A DNA stretch of 64,000 bases from Pardosa pseudoannulata. Lineage: Eukaryota > Arthropoda > Arachnida > Araneae > Lycosidae. This document shows, piece after piece, positions 39,745 through 51,499 of the stretch (its first letter is position 1; each line of letters begins with the position of its first letter). The DNA is taken from the NCBI GenBank assembly GCA_032207245.1, contig CM063502.1, positions 135,362,073 to 135,426,072 of the forward strand. The letters are read 5' to 3'. Under the pieces are notes generated by a model. The model was not told the DNA's origin, made no database searches, and saw only the letters and a program-made list of their open reading frames with translations. The translations under genes and the position numbers were made by a program.

Positions 39745-40690
39745 CCATGTAAACAACAAGTACTGTCGATGTTTTCATGCACTGTGATGTCACAAAACCG
39801 GAGGATGAAAAGTAACGTTTTCGAGAGACGTTAAAGAATCCGATATAAAATCCATTAGAAATCACTAATTAGGGCCCCAAATGAAATAAAAAAATCCTAT
39901 CCTATTTACTTTTTTGTCTTCTATTGTTTAAAAATAAAATTAGAAAGCGTGAAAATTCCTCATATTGAGCACATTTCCCGTTTAAAAGAAAAAGAGGAAG
40001 AAAGGAAGTACGTGCACGATTATTGTTTTCTTGGAAACACAATATAAAACAGTTTGTATTTTAACAGCTCATGTAAGGAAATATTTAAAAAAATGTACAT
40101 TTTTATGTTGTTGCTGCTTTCTTTCTAATAAATTAAGATCTATTTCGATTTTAGTTCTTTGACTCTTTTTCTTACAACAGTTGTTGTCGTGGGCAAAAAG
40201 TTATGTTTAATGTGATATCTGCTCTTAGTTTGGAAGCAAGCTTTGTGGTTTCACCTACCCTGGCAGTTATTGTCAACTTTAAAAGATGATGAAGATGCTC
40301 ATCACTAATCCTAGATGAGTAGTCTTGAGTGCATAATTTCTTTCTCTTTAATCACAAACGGTTCTTAACTACATAACGAAATCAAAAGAATTATTATGGG
40401 TTTCTGCATTGAACATTATTATGATTGTAACGTAATATTGCGGGCAGAAAAAATATTATAATGTGAAATTTTATTGGTAATTTGACTTTGGGAGAAATGC
40501 ATAACTCCAGATGGTGAATAGAGAAGCCTTAATAAAAAAAAGCAAAACTTAAGCTTACATCACCATTATTTTTACTAATAACTACCATTTCACGATATCC
40601 CTCGTATTCATTTAATGGATAATGTTTGGACATAAGGAAAATTATTCTATGAATAGTAAAATTCGGGCCAAGCAGTTCAAACTAAGGATG
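39745..40690. other. AT-rich non-coding stretch
   Basis: Nothing recognised. Confidence 0.5.
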
Positions 40691-40698
40691 GTAATCAG

Positions 40699-41344
40699 CA
40701 GGGCGTAACTAAGTTGTGGCAATGGTGGCATTTGCCACGGCCTCATCAGTCTTAGGGGCTCCGCACCGTGATGAAAGTGGGATCCGAAAGAGGACGATTC
40801 GCCCCGTGTAGAAATAAGTAAAAGTTGAAAAATAATTTTTTAAATTTTAAATTCCAATGTGTTTAAAAATAATTTTTTAAAATGCTTCTAGAGACTAAAA
40901 TTGTTATAGATTCTTACAAGATGTTTGCCATACACCCCTAATATGCTTTAATATAAATACGGATATACATTTTAAATTTTAAATTTATTCAATTTATTAA
41001 AATTAAATTTAAATTTACAAAATTCTCCAAAATTTTAAGGAAAATGCAGCGTGTAAATAAAAAAATATTCCCCTCAATAAATCACTCAGTTTATCAGCAA
41101 AATAATATACCCAAAATGTTCAAAATTATTTATAAATATTAATAAGGTAAAAATTAAAAATTAATATACTGGAAACATTTTAAGAATTAACAAAATATTT
41201 TGAGGCCATTCTCCTAAATACATGATATAGAAATGTTTTGACATTTTTTAACATGTTTTATTAAAAGAAATATATTTTCTCACTATGTTCGGTGGCACGG
41301 CGGGCGCAGACCAGTTTTTTTGCAAAGAGCGCAGACTTTTTTTT

Positions 41345-41410
<66 letters not shown>

Positions 41411-41449
41411 TAGTGCTATGGGCGCTAAAGTTACCTAGCTACGGCCCTG
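40699..41449. mobile_element. hAT-like non-autonomous element
   Basis: The left end is CAGGGCGTAACTAAG and the right end reversed is CAGGGCCGTAGCTAGG. Flanks are GTAATCAG and GTAATTAT, agreeing at the first five positions, so the 8-bp duplication is only partly preserved. Its left third ('ggcatttgccacggcctcatcagt', 'ctccgcaccgtgatg') is the same family as the outer element at 46317-48310, in opposite orientation. A poly-T/(GT)n tract occupies 41340-41408. Confidence 0.6.
41340..41408. repeat. poly-T / (GT)n tract
   Basis: About 40 T with few interruptions, then a (GT)n run, inside the hAT-like element. Confidence 0.95.
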
Positions 41450-41454
41450 GTAAT

Positions 41455-43110
41455 TATATAAATTGTGCATAAAGTCTCTCAAGGTCCCTATGATTATTAT
41501 GTCATTATGATTATAAGAAAGACGCGTAAAGAAGATTGCGAATAAAATTACTAGGTAAATACAATGGTCCTTTTGTTTTATGATTATGCCTATCACTTGA
41601 AGTTCTATAAAAGTCATAGAAATGCTACTGCAGTTCTTTATGCATACAAGGGAAGTCATGGCATCAAGGTCCCCTTTCACCCTATTTTTTGCGATGGATT
41701 GATTATGGGTTTAAACACGATATTGTCAGAAACAGATCGCTCCCCATATAACCCATAAACCTCCAACAGAACTCCCTCGGCATTCTGCCTTTAAATACAT
41801 GGTCTGCCTATGCAGCTCCGACTGTTCAGATCGACTGCCTGCGATGCTTCTAGGGAACTGCGGATGTCAGCCCTTATAGATCCGAAGAACATTCCACGGA
41901 ACTCCAAAAAGATTTTTCTCAAAACTGAAAAAACTACGACAGTTCAAGCTTCAAGATCGTTCATTCAAAATAAAAAAAAATATTTATTTTTATGTATTTA
42001 TTTATTTATACTATTTTTACACACACAAACATATATATCATTACAAATACTACATATAAATAAATAAATAAATAAATAAATTTATATATATGTGTGTGTG
42101 TGTGTGTGTGCGTGTAATATATCAAAATTATTATAATTAAACTATCGCTTAAAAATTCTCCTCTTTCACATTCTTATTTCTTTTAATCTATTTTCCCAGT
42201 CACAAAATATATTATCTAAAGGACAGTACTTCACTTAAAATTCTTTTAACAGTCTCCCAAAGCTAATTCTGGATTACATGCTTATTTTCTGTCCATTTAC
42301 CCCATTTCCCAGCTACTCAGGCAGAAAGCTTACTCTTTCTAATGATCTAGGCTCTTTTCAATGTTTAGAGCGCTGATTAATCTACTTTATCTGGAAAGGA
42401 ATTAGTTTTTGCGTCTCACTCTGGGGTCCAACCCTGTAATCCTTGTATTTCATGATCATTCTATCCTCTACATTTGATAAAACCCCATGTCACTTTCATA
42501 GCTCTAAAATAAAGTTTAAGTTCTTTTATGGACTAGCAGTTCTCTTCAATGTGCCACGGCTGTTTACTTCAATAGTCTAGTTGTTTAGGCTTCTCCTTAT
42601 CCAGCAGCCCGGGCAAGTAAAAACAACAGGTCTACAATTTCATGTAATAGGAGAATAAAATTGAGCTGGTTTACATGTATATGTTACTGTAAATGTCTCA
42701 AAACTTTAGAATGTCGACATATACCAAATACCTCGGTGAAAGACAGAATATTTCATTATATTCTTATATATTCGTAGTATCACCGGTGAATGTCAACAAT
42801 CACCATGCACTGATAGTGAATGTTGAGAAAAAGTATTTTTGTTACATTTTTAAATCATACTTTATAATTAAAACATATTATGAATGATATATATCAAAAT
42901 AAGAGAAAGCTATAATAATGCACATGAAACTTGAACTTAAAACGAACAGAACATTCCGAGAACAGAAAATTCCGATATTAAACTTAATTATGTGATTGAT
43001 GTTATACTATCTTATTTATTGCAACAATTTAAACTATTATGGTACTTTGAATTTCACAAGAGTTCCTTGTTATTACAAATACATATAGTAGTGAAACTTT
43101 TCTTTTAGCA
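41455..43110. other. AT-rich non-coding stretch with small microsatellites
   Basis: Contains (ATAA)n at 42056-42080 and (TG)n at 42090-42112. Short ORFs at 41435-41680, 41564-41758, 41810-42067 and 42693-42887 show no protein family. Confidence 0.5.
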
Positions 43111-43600
43111 ATGACAGCATGTCTAGCATTGCCCTCCACTTTTTGAATTAGCTGCAGCGGCCTTTCTCAGTGACATTTCAAGAGAAGAAATCTCACGTAT
43201 GGAAAGTAATTTTTCTTTAAAAATTACAAACTGATTACGAGTATAAAGCTGCTTGAAGGTACCATTTTTGTTTGCTAATTTATAAAAGTCGGAGTCTTCT
43301 ATTCCAACTGCAACCGCCAACATATTTCGGGCATCTGTAGAACCACGGTCGACATCAGGGACTTGTATTCACACAGTGTCACCAATTTGAGCAGGAGGAA
43401 ATTTTGTTTTTGAGGTTCGTAATATTTTCGTTGCTTGCATTTGAAGATTACTTTTCGCGGCCGGTCTTTTAATAGAAATAAACTCATGTTGTTCCGACAA
43501 AGCTTGATATGAACGTGGTATAGACGTGGTAGGATGAAGCTCCTCTTCTATATTTTCCTTTGGAACTGACACTTCGGTATGGACATTTTGACGATAAGAG
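43105..43600 (-). pseudogene. KRBA2-like (integrase-derived) C-terminal fragment, pseudogene
   Basis: Read on the minus strand, one continuous frame gives KRPAAKSNLQMQATKIL, then FPPAQIGDTV, an in-frame TGA at 43369-43371, then IQVPDVDRGSTDARNMLAV, FYKLANKNGTFKQLYTRNQF, LLSIREISSLEMSLRKAA and SGGQC before a TAG. The pattern 'GD.VRV.(V/I)PDVDRG..D.RN' plus 'LKQLYTRNQF' plus 'SGGQGF.RC.C' is that of KRAB-A domain-containing protein 2-like proteins, whose C-terminal half derives from a transposon integrase. The TGA sits at the expected Arg, consistent with CGA to TGA decay. The cysteine-rich tail is also truncated. A transposon remnant rather than a functional gene is likely. Confidence 0.7.
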
Positions 43601-43609
43601 AAAAAAAAA

Positions 43610-43985
43610 TATGATTTTATGTATTTTGCTCAATTTTAAAGTTTGATCACCCTTAAATGGCAATGTTTTGTATTATTTAATGCTTCATTTATTTAATTTT
43701 TAAAGACATCAAGATTTTGATTTTCTTAAGTTTAGAAACTATAATTCATAACAGAAACAATTTGTATGCTTTTTCTTAAAAATCAAATTAATTTATATGG
43801 TTTCTTCTAATTAATATGTTTTGTTGTATAGAGTAATGAATTTTTTTTCTTTTGTGATTCTCCAGAAATTATACAACCACAACTGTGTTTGAAAACATTG
43901 ACTTTTAGTGAATAATTATTAACTATTTCTTAGTTAAAATTTTCTGAAATGAGAATTATGTTAACAATTGAAGCATTTTTCCTTT
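43610..43985. other. AT-rich non-coding stretch
   Basis: Nothing recognised. Confidence 0.5.
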
Positions 43986-43994
43986 TTTTGTTTT

Positions 43995-44170
43995 GATGGC
44001 CGATTGGTTAGGGTGCTGGCCTTCGGAACCGGAGTTCGTGGGTTTTAATCCCATTGAGACATGGATGTTCGTAGCCGTTCATAACTGGCTTTAAGCTGTA
44101 GATCCCGGTCTCATTAGCCGTCGTGTTGCAAAAAGTAGACCGAAGCACTCTAAACCAAACCAAAACCAAA
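43995..44170 (+). mobile_element. tRNA-derived SINE, main family, copy 2
   Basis: The head 'gatggccgattggttaggg' contains the A box, and 'gtgggttttaatccc' is a slightly decayed B box. The body has 'ggatgttcgtagccgttc', 'ggctttaagctgtagatccc' and 'gtctcattagccgtcgtg'. It ends in the diagnostic 'ccaaaccaaaaccaaa' tail. Short T-rich repeats flank it ('ttttttgttt' on both sides), a likely target-site duplication. Confidence 0.85.
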
Positions 44171-44944
44171 TCATTTTTTGTTTCCATTTATACAGATATA
44201 AATCAAAATTAAAAACCATTCCAATTTGAATTTAAAAAATAGGAATACAAAAAAAAATTACTAATATTTCAAATTAATACTTCAAAGTACCACCAAGAAT
44301 CAGACAGTCAAATTAGTTACAATTATTTGCGAATACCTTCTGTAGCCTCACTTGTGCTTCCTTTATTATTTTATCTATAATGCAGTGTTAGATTATCTCA
44401 GGATCACAGGATGCAGTTGGTACAGAACTGCCTGAGCCAAGCCCTCTAGTTCTGCAATACAACTTAATGGAGTTTAGCAAAACAACACTAATGAATATAT
44501 TGGCTTTAGCATGGCAAAAAGAAGTAGAAAAATGGGGAAGTGTGCTTGATTTTGAGCAGGGAGGTAACAATAAAACAAAGTAGATAAAAAGTAAAACAAG
44601 AGAATTACCATAATGGAATGCAAAAAGATGATACACTAGTAGTACACTAGTAGAGAATGTATTTCAAATAGTAAAGATATATAGATAATTTTTTTTTTAA
44701 TTAAAAATGAGAAGGAGAGAGAGAGAGCTAAGCTCAAGAAGAACAATCTTGATAGTAACACAAGTTAGAATTTGAAAGAGTAAGGGTAGGATTCAGAAGA
44801 GAAAATCTCAGCGAATTAAAATTGAGAATGAGGACCAATGGCAATCTTAGAAAATGACCCACCAAAATGTGGCCGTAAGAAGTGCTGATTCAGAATTTAG
44901 AAGTACGAGAGTGTTAAGGGGGGACGGAAAACATTGTAGAGGAG

Positions 44945-45016
44945 CAACTCATGGTGTAGTGGTTATGCCATCTGCCTAACACGCAGAAAGTCCCAGGTTT
45001 GAAACCTGGTGTGTAC
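44945..45016 (+). pseudogene. tRNA-Val(AAC)-like sequence
   Basis: Reads as a cloverleaf with D-arm 'ggtgtagtggttatgcc', a perfect anticodon stem TCTGC/GCAGA enclosing CTAACAC (anticodon AAC at 44978-44980), and a perfect T stem CCAGG/CCTGG around TTTGAAA. The acceptor stem pairs at only about 4 of 7 positions and the T loop has TTT for TTC. It is followed by a T-rich run and a ~200 bp body up to about 45225 ('cctaaagggcctggcccagg'). It is therefore more likely the head of a tRNA-Val-derived SINE or a tRNA pseudogene than a functional tRNA. Confidence 0.6.
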
Positions 45017-45330
45017 AAAAAGAGGTATATTTTTTTTCAATTTTTAAGGTAGTATCTTGGTCCTCATTATCGTCTTGCAATTTTCCGTTATTTTTCATCA
45101 CCATGCAATACAGTACTTCTGACCTAAAGGGCCTGGCCCAGGAAGGTAAGGATAGAGAGCTCCTGTGCGATGTCCTGTGAGATGGGTAGGATCCAGGGAC
45201 CAATCAAATTCCTGAAAAAAAGATTGACTAGCGAATGTTAGATTATCTTTACCTCATTTACGGATTTATACAATTTTAAATGTGGAATAAATAACAAAAC
45301 TCAGTATTTTTCTTTCTATTAGTCGAATAA

Positions 45331-45500
45331 GGGCTGAATTGGTTAGGCTCCGGATTTCAATACCGATATCCAAGGATTCAACTCCAGGTGACATCGGGGA
45401 TATTAGTAGCCTTTCGAGAGTGGATTTAAACAGTAAGTTTTAATTTAATTAGCACTTGTGTAAGAAAGAATTTACCATAGCGCTCCAAACCAAATTAAAT
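45331..45500 (+). mobile_element. tRNA-derived SINE, main family, copy 3 (decayed)
   Basis: 'gggctgaattggttaggctcc' is the A-box region and 'caaggattcaactcc' a decayed B box. The end, 'ccatagcgctccaaaccaaa', matches the family tail. The body between is strongly diverged, so this is one of the oldest copies here. Confidence 0.65.
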
Positions 45501-45619
45501 CGGGATTGCTGTCAGACTGTTGCGGACTGTCGTTATATATTTAGAAACAGAAAAGTATAAGATGCACTGAATAAATAATTATTTTCGCGTTGTATATTCT
45601 ACCTCATTGAAACTTGCAT

Positions 45620-46200
45620 GTTACAGACAAAAACAAGAGCATCTAACCTAGATACAAACGAATTTTGAAAGTACATGCATCTTAAAAAATAATAAACTTG
45701 AATAATATTAATTTGCCTAGAAAATATTAAAAAATAATTATGATTTCTATTTGCTGTTTAAAATAAATAACTAAATTTTCATGAATCCCAAAGCGAATAA
45801 AAGATTTCAGCCTACCATTCCAGCTGAGTTAATATTATTTTAACGAAGAAAACTTTTTACTGGACGCAACTGTAAAGTAATTATTGTCTATATTTGTTGG
45901 AGAAAAAGGTTAAATAAATTTTTGGGAGCATCTAGCCTAAATGGAAATAGGCTTTAAAAAGGTACATGTGACTTAAAAACTAATAAAATTAAGCGAGTTA
46001 TATTAATTTGCTGAGAAAATATAAAAACAATAATACTGATTTGAATTTTTGTTATTTTATAACGTTTTAAAATTATAAATCAATCTTGATGAATCTCAAG
46101 ATGAGTTCAACGTTCCAGCTCCATTAATTTTGTATTAACGAAGGAAACTTCTTGCTGAGAGTAGCTGCAAAATAATTATTTTTTTATTCATAGAAGAAAA
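45620..46200. repeat. degenerate ~290 bp tandem duplication
   Basis: 'agcatctaacctaga' at 45636 recurs as 'agcatctagcctaaa' at 45927. Further matching pairs are 'aagtacatgcatctta/aggtacatgtgactta', 'atgaatcccaaagcga/atgaatctcaagatga' and 'aacgaagaaaactttttactg/aacgaaggaaacttcttgctg'. Old tandem repeat. Confidence 0.7.
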
Positions 46201-46525
46201 ATATTAAATCCTTTTTAATACTTAGATAAAAGCTTTTTATCATTCTAATGTCCCATTTTTTGATTCAGCATTTGTGAATTTTAAACTTAAATGTTCCGAT
46301 GTTTAAATAAATTCATCAATGCCGTAACTAGATCCTTTATCGCCCGTGGCAAAAAAACTGATCTGCGTACCTACCACTCAATATAGTGAGAAAAAATATT
46401 GCAATTTATATTTTTTTTGCAATTATAATTGCTTTTTTTCCATATCATATATTTAAAATGAATTCAAAATGTTTTGTTAATTCTTAAAATGTTCTCAGTA
46501 TATTAATTTGTTAATACTAAGAAAT

Positions 46526-47654
46526 CAGTGGCGTGCGGTAGGTGATCATGCAGGGTGTGCAGAGAGAAACAACAACAATAATAATAAAACCCTAAAAATG
46601 TACATTAAACACTTCCTTAACGTTTATTATTCATTTGTACACAAAATCCATACGTCTATCCGTATTACTAATAAAATAACGAAAAGCTTATATTTCCACG
46701 AAAAACTTATATTTTCAGCAAACGTAGCACCACACGGTGCCCGCAGCTGCGGTGCCTCATCCGGATGCTCATGGGTGCCGACAAACCGAAAGTCTAGTCC
46801 ACGTGCAGAGGATTTCGCTGCACGCTGGCGCAATAGAACGAACTGTTTCTCGTTCGGTCAGTGGATTAAATTATATTTATTAATTGTTTTTAACATTTGG
46901 AAATCATATATTCTGCGAAAAACATCTTGACAATTTTTAAAAACAAAACCAGGGATATGGTGTTACAGATATAACTTATATACTGTCTGTAAAACACAAT
47001 GAAAATTTGGACTGTTCTGTTGAAATTCGTTCCTTTAAAAAAAACATTGTTTTTCAGCTAATTATTTCAATAAATAGAATACATCACCGAAATTAATTTA
47101 CCACACTAACACATTTCACTTTATATTGATGAAATACTTCTTTTATGTTTCCGTGAAAACAAAATCTTACAATATATAAATTTAAACATTAATCGTCTGC
47201 AAAATCGTATGGCCAGTTAATCAGTTAAAAAACCAAAAGCGCTTCAGCACGTAAGTCCCCGCTCTAATACAACGCTTAATAAACCGTACCTTCGGATGAT
47301 TCTGAATGACAAGTGCAGGAAAAATAGCTGCACTTGCCTCAGTGCCATAGTATGCTGTTCTTCTCCAGTAGCCCATACATATAAAGCGTGATTTTCTATT
47401 AGTGCGCAGTGCGTACACATAATATTTTCTTATGTTTGTTTGCTTTTGAACGCGCTACGTGGTGCAGCACCTAGTACCGCACGCACTGCGAGAATACAAG
47501 CAAGCAAATCAACATAATATTTGAATATATTATAAATAATATTTATTATATACCATATGAAGATAGGTAGACATAGGAACAGAAAATTATTGTGTCTCAT
47601 AATTTTGCTAGGGTGTGCAGTGCACACCCTCCACATATGGACCGCAAGCCACTG
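46526..47654. mobile_element. inner hAT-like element with 8-bp TSD
   Basis: The ends are CAGTGGCGTGCGGT and, reversed, CAGTGGCTTGCGGT (13 of 14). Flanking 8 bases are TAAGAAAT and TTAGAAAT (7 of 8). The interior has GC-rich subterminal blocks, and a near-perfect palindrome AGGGTGTGCA-G-TGCACACCCT at 47610-47630. The same 'agggtgtgca' motif is at 46552, near the left end. A 140-codon ORF (46508-46930) crosses the left end, so it is not a transposase. Confidence 0.85.
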
Positions 47655-48106
47655 TTAGAAATATTTTCGAACATTCTAGAAGTATTATTTTGCTGATAAA
47701 CTGGATAGTTTATTTGAGGGGAATATTTTTTTATTTGTACGTTGAATTTTTATAAAAATGATGATTTTCTAAATTTAAATTTAGTTTTAATATCTTTAAT
47801 AAATTCAAAATTTAAAATAAACACCCGAATTTATATAAAGGTATATTAGAAGTGTTTGGTAAACATTTTGTAAGAATCCATAACAAGTTTAGTCTCTAGG
47901 AGTATAAAATTTATAAAACAATAATTTTTAAACACATTGGATTTTAAAAATAAAATCTGATTCTATAAAAAAAAGTATTTTTCAACTTTTCCTTATTTCT
48001 GATGTGGCGAATCGTCTTCTTTCGGACCCCATTTTCCTCACGGTGTGGAGCCCCTATGACTGATGAGCCTATGGCAAATGCCACCTTTGCCACGCCCTAG
48101 TTACGG

Positions 48107-48292
48107 TTTTGGTTTGGTTTGGTTTGGAGTGCTACGGTCTACTCTTTGCAACACGAGGGCTAATGAGACCGGAATCTACAGCTTAAAGCCGATTCCGAAC
48201 GGCTACGAACATCCATACCACAGTGGGATTTGAACCCACGAACTCCGGTACCGAAGGCCAGCACCCTAACCAATCGGCCATCGTTCGGCTAA
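48107..48292 (-). mobile_element. tRNA-derived SINE, main family, copy 4, with 13-bp TSD
   Basis: The minus strand reads A box 'GATGGCCGATTGGTTAGGG', B box 'GTGGGTTCAAATCCC', body 'GGATGTTCGTAGCCGTTC' and a (CCAAA)n tail. The 13 bases GCCCTAGTTACGG at 48094-48106 are repeated exactly at 48293-48305. That target is the right terminal repeat of the outer hAT-like element. This is the clearest copy for defining the family's ends. Confidence 0.92.
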
Positions 48293-48319
48293 GCCCTAGT
48301 TACGGTCCTGAAATTCATA

Positions 48320-49682
48320 TACTTATATTTTAGTGGAATTCAATTAACTGTTGGCTGCATCGACTTATAATAGTTATAATTACACAAAAACATGATTAAA
48401 TGTGCGTTTCATTAAGGACTTCATAACTTTATATTCTGTATCACTCCATTGTAATATTCAATCTATTTAAAAAAGGTACTGCTTCACTCTCAGTTAATAC
48501 TAAAGATAGATGAAGATTTGAAAAAGATTCATTTGCAACTTGTCGGAACATTAATAAGTCGTTATTTGGCTTATGAATCCGTCAAATTCGCTAATTGATT
48601 TAGGTACTCTAGCTACTGTTGCACCTCTCCGCTTCTATCGTAGCGTGAAAAATTAAGTTGTGCATCATCAGCCATGGAGAAAAACAGAATAGTCAAATTA
48701 GCAATCATTTCCCACTTGTGAGCGCAAATTATCCAATTATGTCGACTGGAGAAGACGTGTGCTATATTATTAGTGCCATTATTGACGCTACATTTTTGTT
48801 TTGTTAAGCTTTCCTCTAAAAGTGTATAGATTCTTCTCTTCCTCTCTCCAATGCTGTGCGTACTTCTTTTTTATTATGTGTGAAATTCTGTGCCTGATTG
48901 AGGTGAAATAACGCATGAAAGTTACTAAAATTATGCTGAAATTTATAATTTTAGGCCAAAAGAGCGTAATTTTTCATTGAAGGTGAAGCATCAAAGAACA
49001 GGCCGATTTGTTCTAACTGCCACTCAAGACTTATGTGATACGAATCCCACACACTGCGCTTCATATAACACATGAAACAGAAATCATTGAGTCTTTTGTT
49101 TTCCCATAACAATTTATTCTTAGGCTTCATTTTAGCAGTTCTTTAAAAACCACGTATTAACGACAGCGCTGCAAGCAGTATTGTCGAAATATAGGACAAA
49201 ATACTGCTTTCTTCTTATAAGAGCAAAATTATTTCACTGATTAGAATTGAAGCAGGCTATTTTGAAAATTAATTCTGAAAAATATCACATATAATGAAAA
49301 AATTCAATACTTTGTTTAAATGAAATACTTTCATAGTTGTATAAATTGAATAGAAGAAGGTAACGGGACAGGAAACATACATAACTATATTTTTGTAGCT
49401 ATTTAATGATAAATCTAATCCTATTCTCTTGACAGAAACTCAACTCATTAACACATATCGTCCCTTTCTAGGGACAACTAAAAAAATAGTTTGTAGAATT
49501 TTTATGTTTTCTTAGAACGAGGTTTATTTTCAGCGACGTTAGATGTTAATCCTATCCTATAAACAATCTACCTATGCCAGGAACATTGGCTAAAATCTTA
49601 ACACATAGCTTTATCTATTATAAAGCTTCTCTTCACAATACTGTTTTTACACGTCATACTAAATAAATCTGTTATCACGAAG

Positions 49683-49722
<40 letters not shown>

Positions 49723-49995
49723 AATGGCTTATGATGTTTAAAAGGACAGATATTCCATAGTGTGGACATACTGTAATATTCAAAGTTGTTTAAATTTCAT
49801 ATTTGTTTCACTCTGAGCAGCCCATAAAAATTTGGATTTAAGATATTCATCAATTTGTCGGGCATTAATGTGTTAAACATACCAATGTTTCAGTCACTTA
49901 CAAATGCATTGAGAGTCCCCTTGTATCTTTCATCCATCTAAATTTATTAATCTACCTAACTATTATCACTCTATCTCTATCTCTCTCTCTCCACA
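48320..49995. other. AT-rich non-coding stretch
   Basis: No gene seen. A poly-T of about 23 lies at 49691-49713. Confidence 0.5.
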
Positions 49996-49997
49996 CG

Positions 49998-50208
<211 letters not shown>

Positions 50209-50209
50209 G

Positions 50210-50925
50210 TTATGAATCTATTATGAGTTGAATAATATAAGTAATGGACATTACGAATAATTCCGGTACATAGAGGACATAATAATACTATGTAAAATCA
50301 ATACAGCATATATTTAAACTTGAATCATAAAACTTAGAAATATTACCCAGATTCTTTATGTGTAAATTTCTTATACTTACATATTAAAATAAATAGTCTG
50401 CAGCAATCTATTTTTGATTTGTTTGATAAATGGTCTGATAATAGCTTTGAAATTTTAAATTTCGGGACTTCCTGTTGTTACAAGTCTACATTTAAAAACA
50501 ATATTGTCAATCAACTGTTTAAAATAAATAGACTATGCACGAAAGTTAATTAGGATAAACATGTTAAAAACCTAAGTGATGTGCTACAGGAAAACAATTA
50601 AACTGTTAGTCTCACTAAACACATAATTGGTAGTTATATGTTAAACAAGTAACTTATTAATAATTAAATAATGAGTAGTTTTAAATATCTAAAATATAAA
50701 TAATATTACATTATAATGAATAATAATATTATCGCAATAGATTTAAATGAAGTAAATAATATAGCTTATTCATGCTTGCGTTTTAGAATGGAGGTTTAGT
50801 ATCGTAGTATATGACCTATGTATTGATATTTGGACTATTAATTATGTTCCTCGGCTTTATCTTTAATTGCAATTTTTTGTTCTCTTTCTAACAAGGATTG
50901 TAAGTACCAAGATGTGTTTATTGCA
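50210..50925. other. AT-rich non-coding stretch
   Basis: Nothing recognised. Confidence 0.5.
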
Positions 50926-50929
50926 TATA

Positions 50930-51243
50930 TCTTTTAGGAACAGACCATTTGTTTAATGTTGTTTGCGGGTACAGATGAGGAAGCACAACATCATTAAACC
51001 TCTGTTTTATAGTTCTATGTTTTGCTTTGTTTTCATTTCTTTACTATGTATATGTGTGTATAAACAGGGTGTCCCAAAACGACCGCATAAACTCTGCACA
51101 GCTAGCTCCTCGTTAGGAGTACATAAAACTGCCCAATCTTTTAGGAACATACCATTTGTTTACGGTTGTTTGTGGGTACTGAAGAGGAGGTACAACATCA
51201 TTAAACCTTTGTTTTAGAGTTCTATACTTCGCTTTGTCTTCGT
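50930..51243 (+). repeat. duplicated unit carrying a Tc1/mariner-type left end
   Basis: 'tcttttaggaaca.accatttg' occurs at 50931 and 51137. Each is followed by 'acaacatcattaaacct' and 'ttctat..ttcgctttg'-like text. After the first copy comes 'cagggtgtcccaaaacgacc' (51067), a solo copy of the left terminal repeat of the element at 51320. The second copy is followed by (TA)n/(GT)n and then the complete element. A local duplication therefore included part of a transposon end. Confidence 0.7.
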
Positions 51244-51260
51244 TTCTCATCATGAACTTT

Positions 51261-51264
<4 letters not shown>

Positions 51265-51316
<52 letters not shown>
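51265..51316. repeat. (TA)n / (GT)n microsatellite
   Basis: TA run followed by a GT run immediately before the MITE. Confidence 0.95.
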
Positions 51317-51499
51317 ATACAGGGTGTCCCAAAACGACCGCATAAACTCTGCACAGCTAGATCCCTAGTTGGGAGTACATAAAAACTTCCCAAAGAAGCG
51401 TTCCTGTACGATCAATAGTTTACAAGAAAAATACAAAAAACAAAGTATGTCGTCACTTCCGGTGTAAGAAAAACACTTTATTGAACATATCAACAGCAG

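Larger units (their letters stand above)
46317..48310. mobile_element. outer hAT-like element of a three-level nest
   Basis: The left end is CAATGCCGTAACTAG and the right end reversed is CAGGACCGTAACTAGG. The 8 bases AAATTCAT flank it exactly at 46309-46316 and 48311-48318. The interior is the same family as 40699-41449, in the opposite orientation ('cacggtgtggagcccctatgac', 'ggcaaatgccacctttgcc'). It is interrupted by a second hAT-like element (46526-47654) and by a SINE (48107-48292). Removing both would leave roughly 650-690 bp, close to the 751 bp of the sister copy. No transposase is encoded. Confidence 0.9.

Noticed and set aside
44945..45016. Functional tRNA-Val gene
   Set aside because: The acceptor stem pairs at only about four of seven positions and the T loop has TTT for TTC. 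It is better explained as a SINE head or pseudogene.
46508..46930. 140-codon plus-strand ORF
   Set aside because: It crosses the left end of a hAT-like element and contains an Asn run from a simple repeat. It shows no transposase features.
50963..51217. 84-codon plus-strand ORF with repeated segments
   Set aside because: It is produced by the duplicated unit and the transposon end, and has no known domain.
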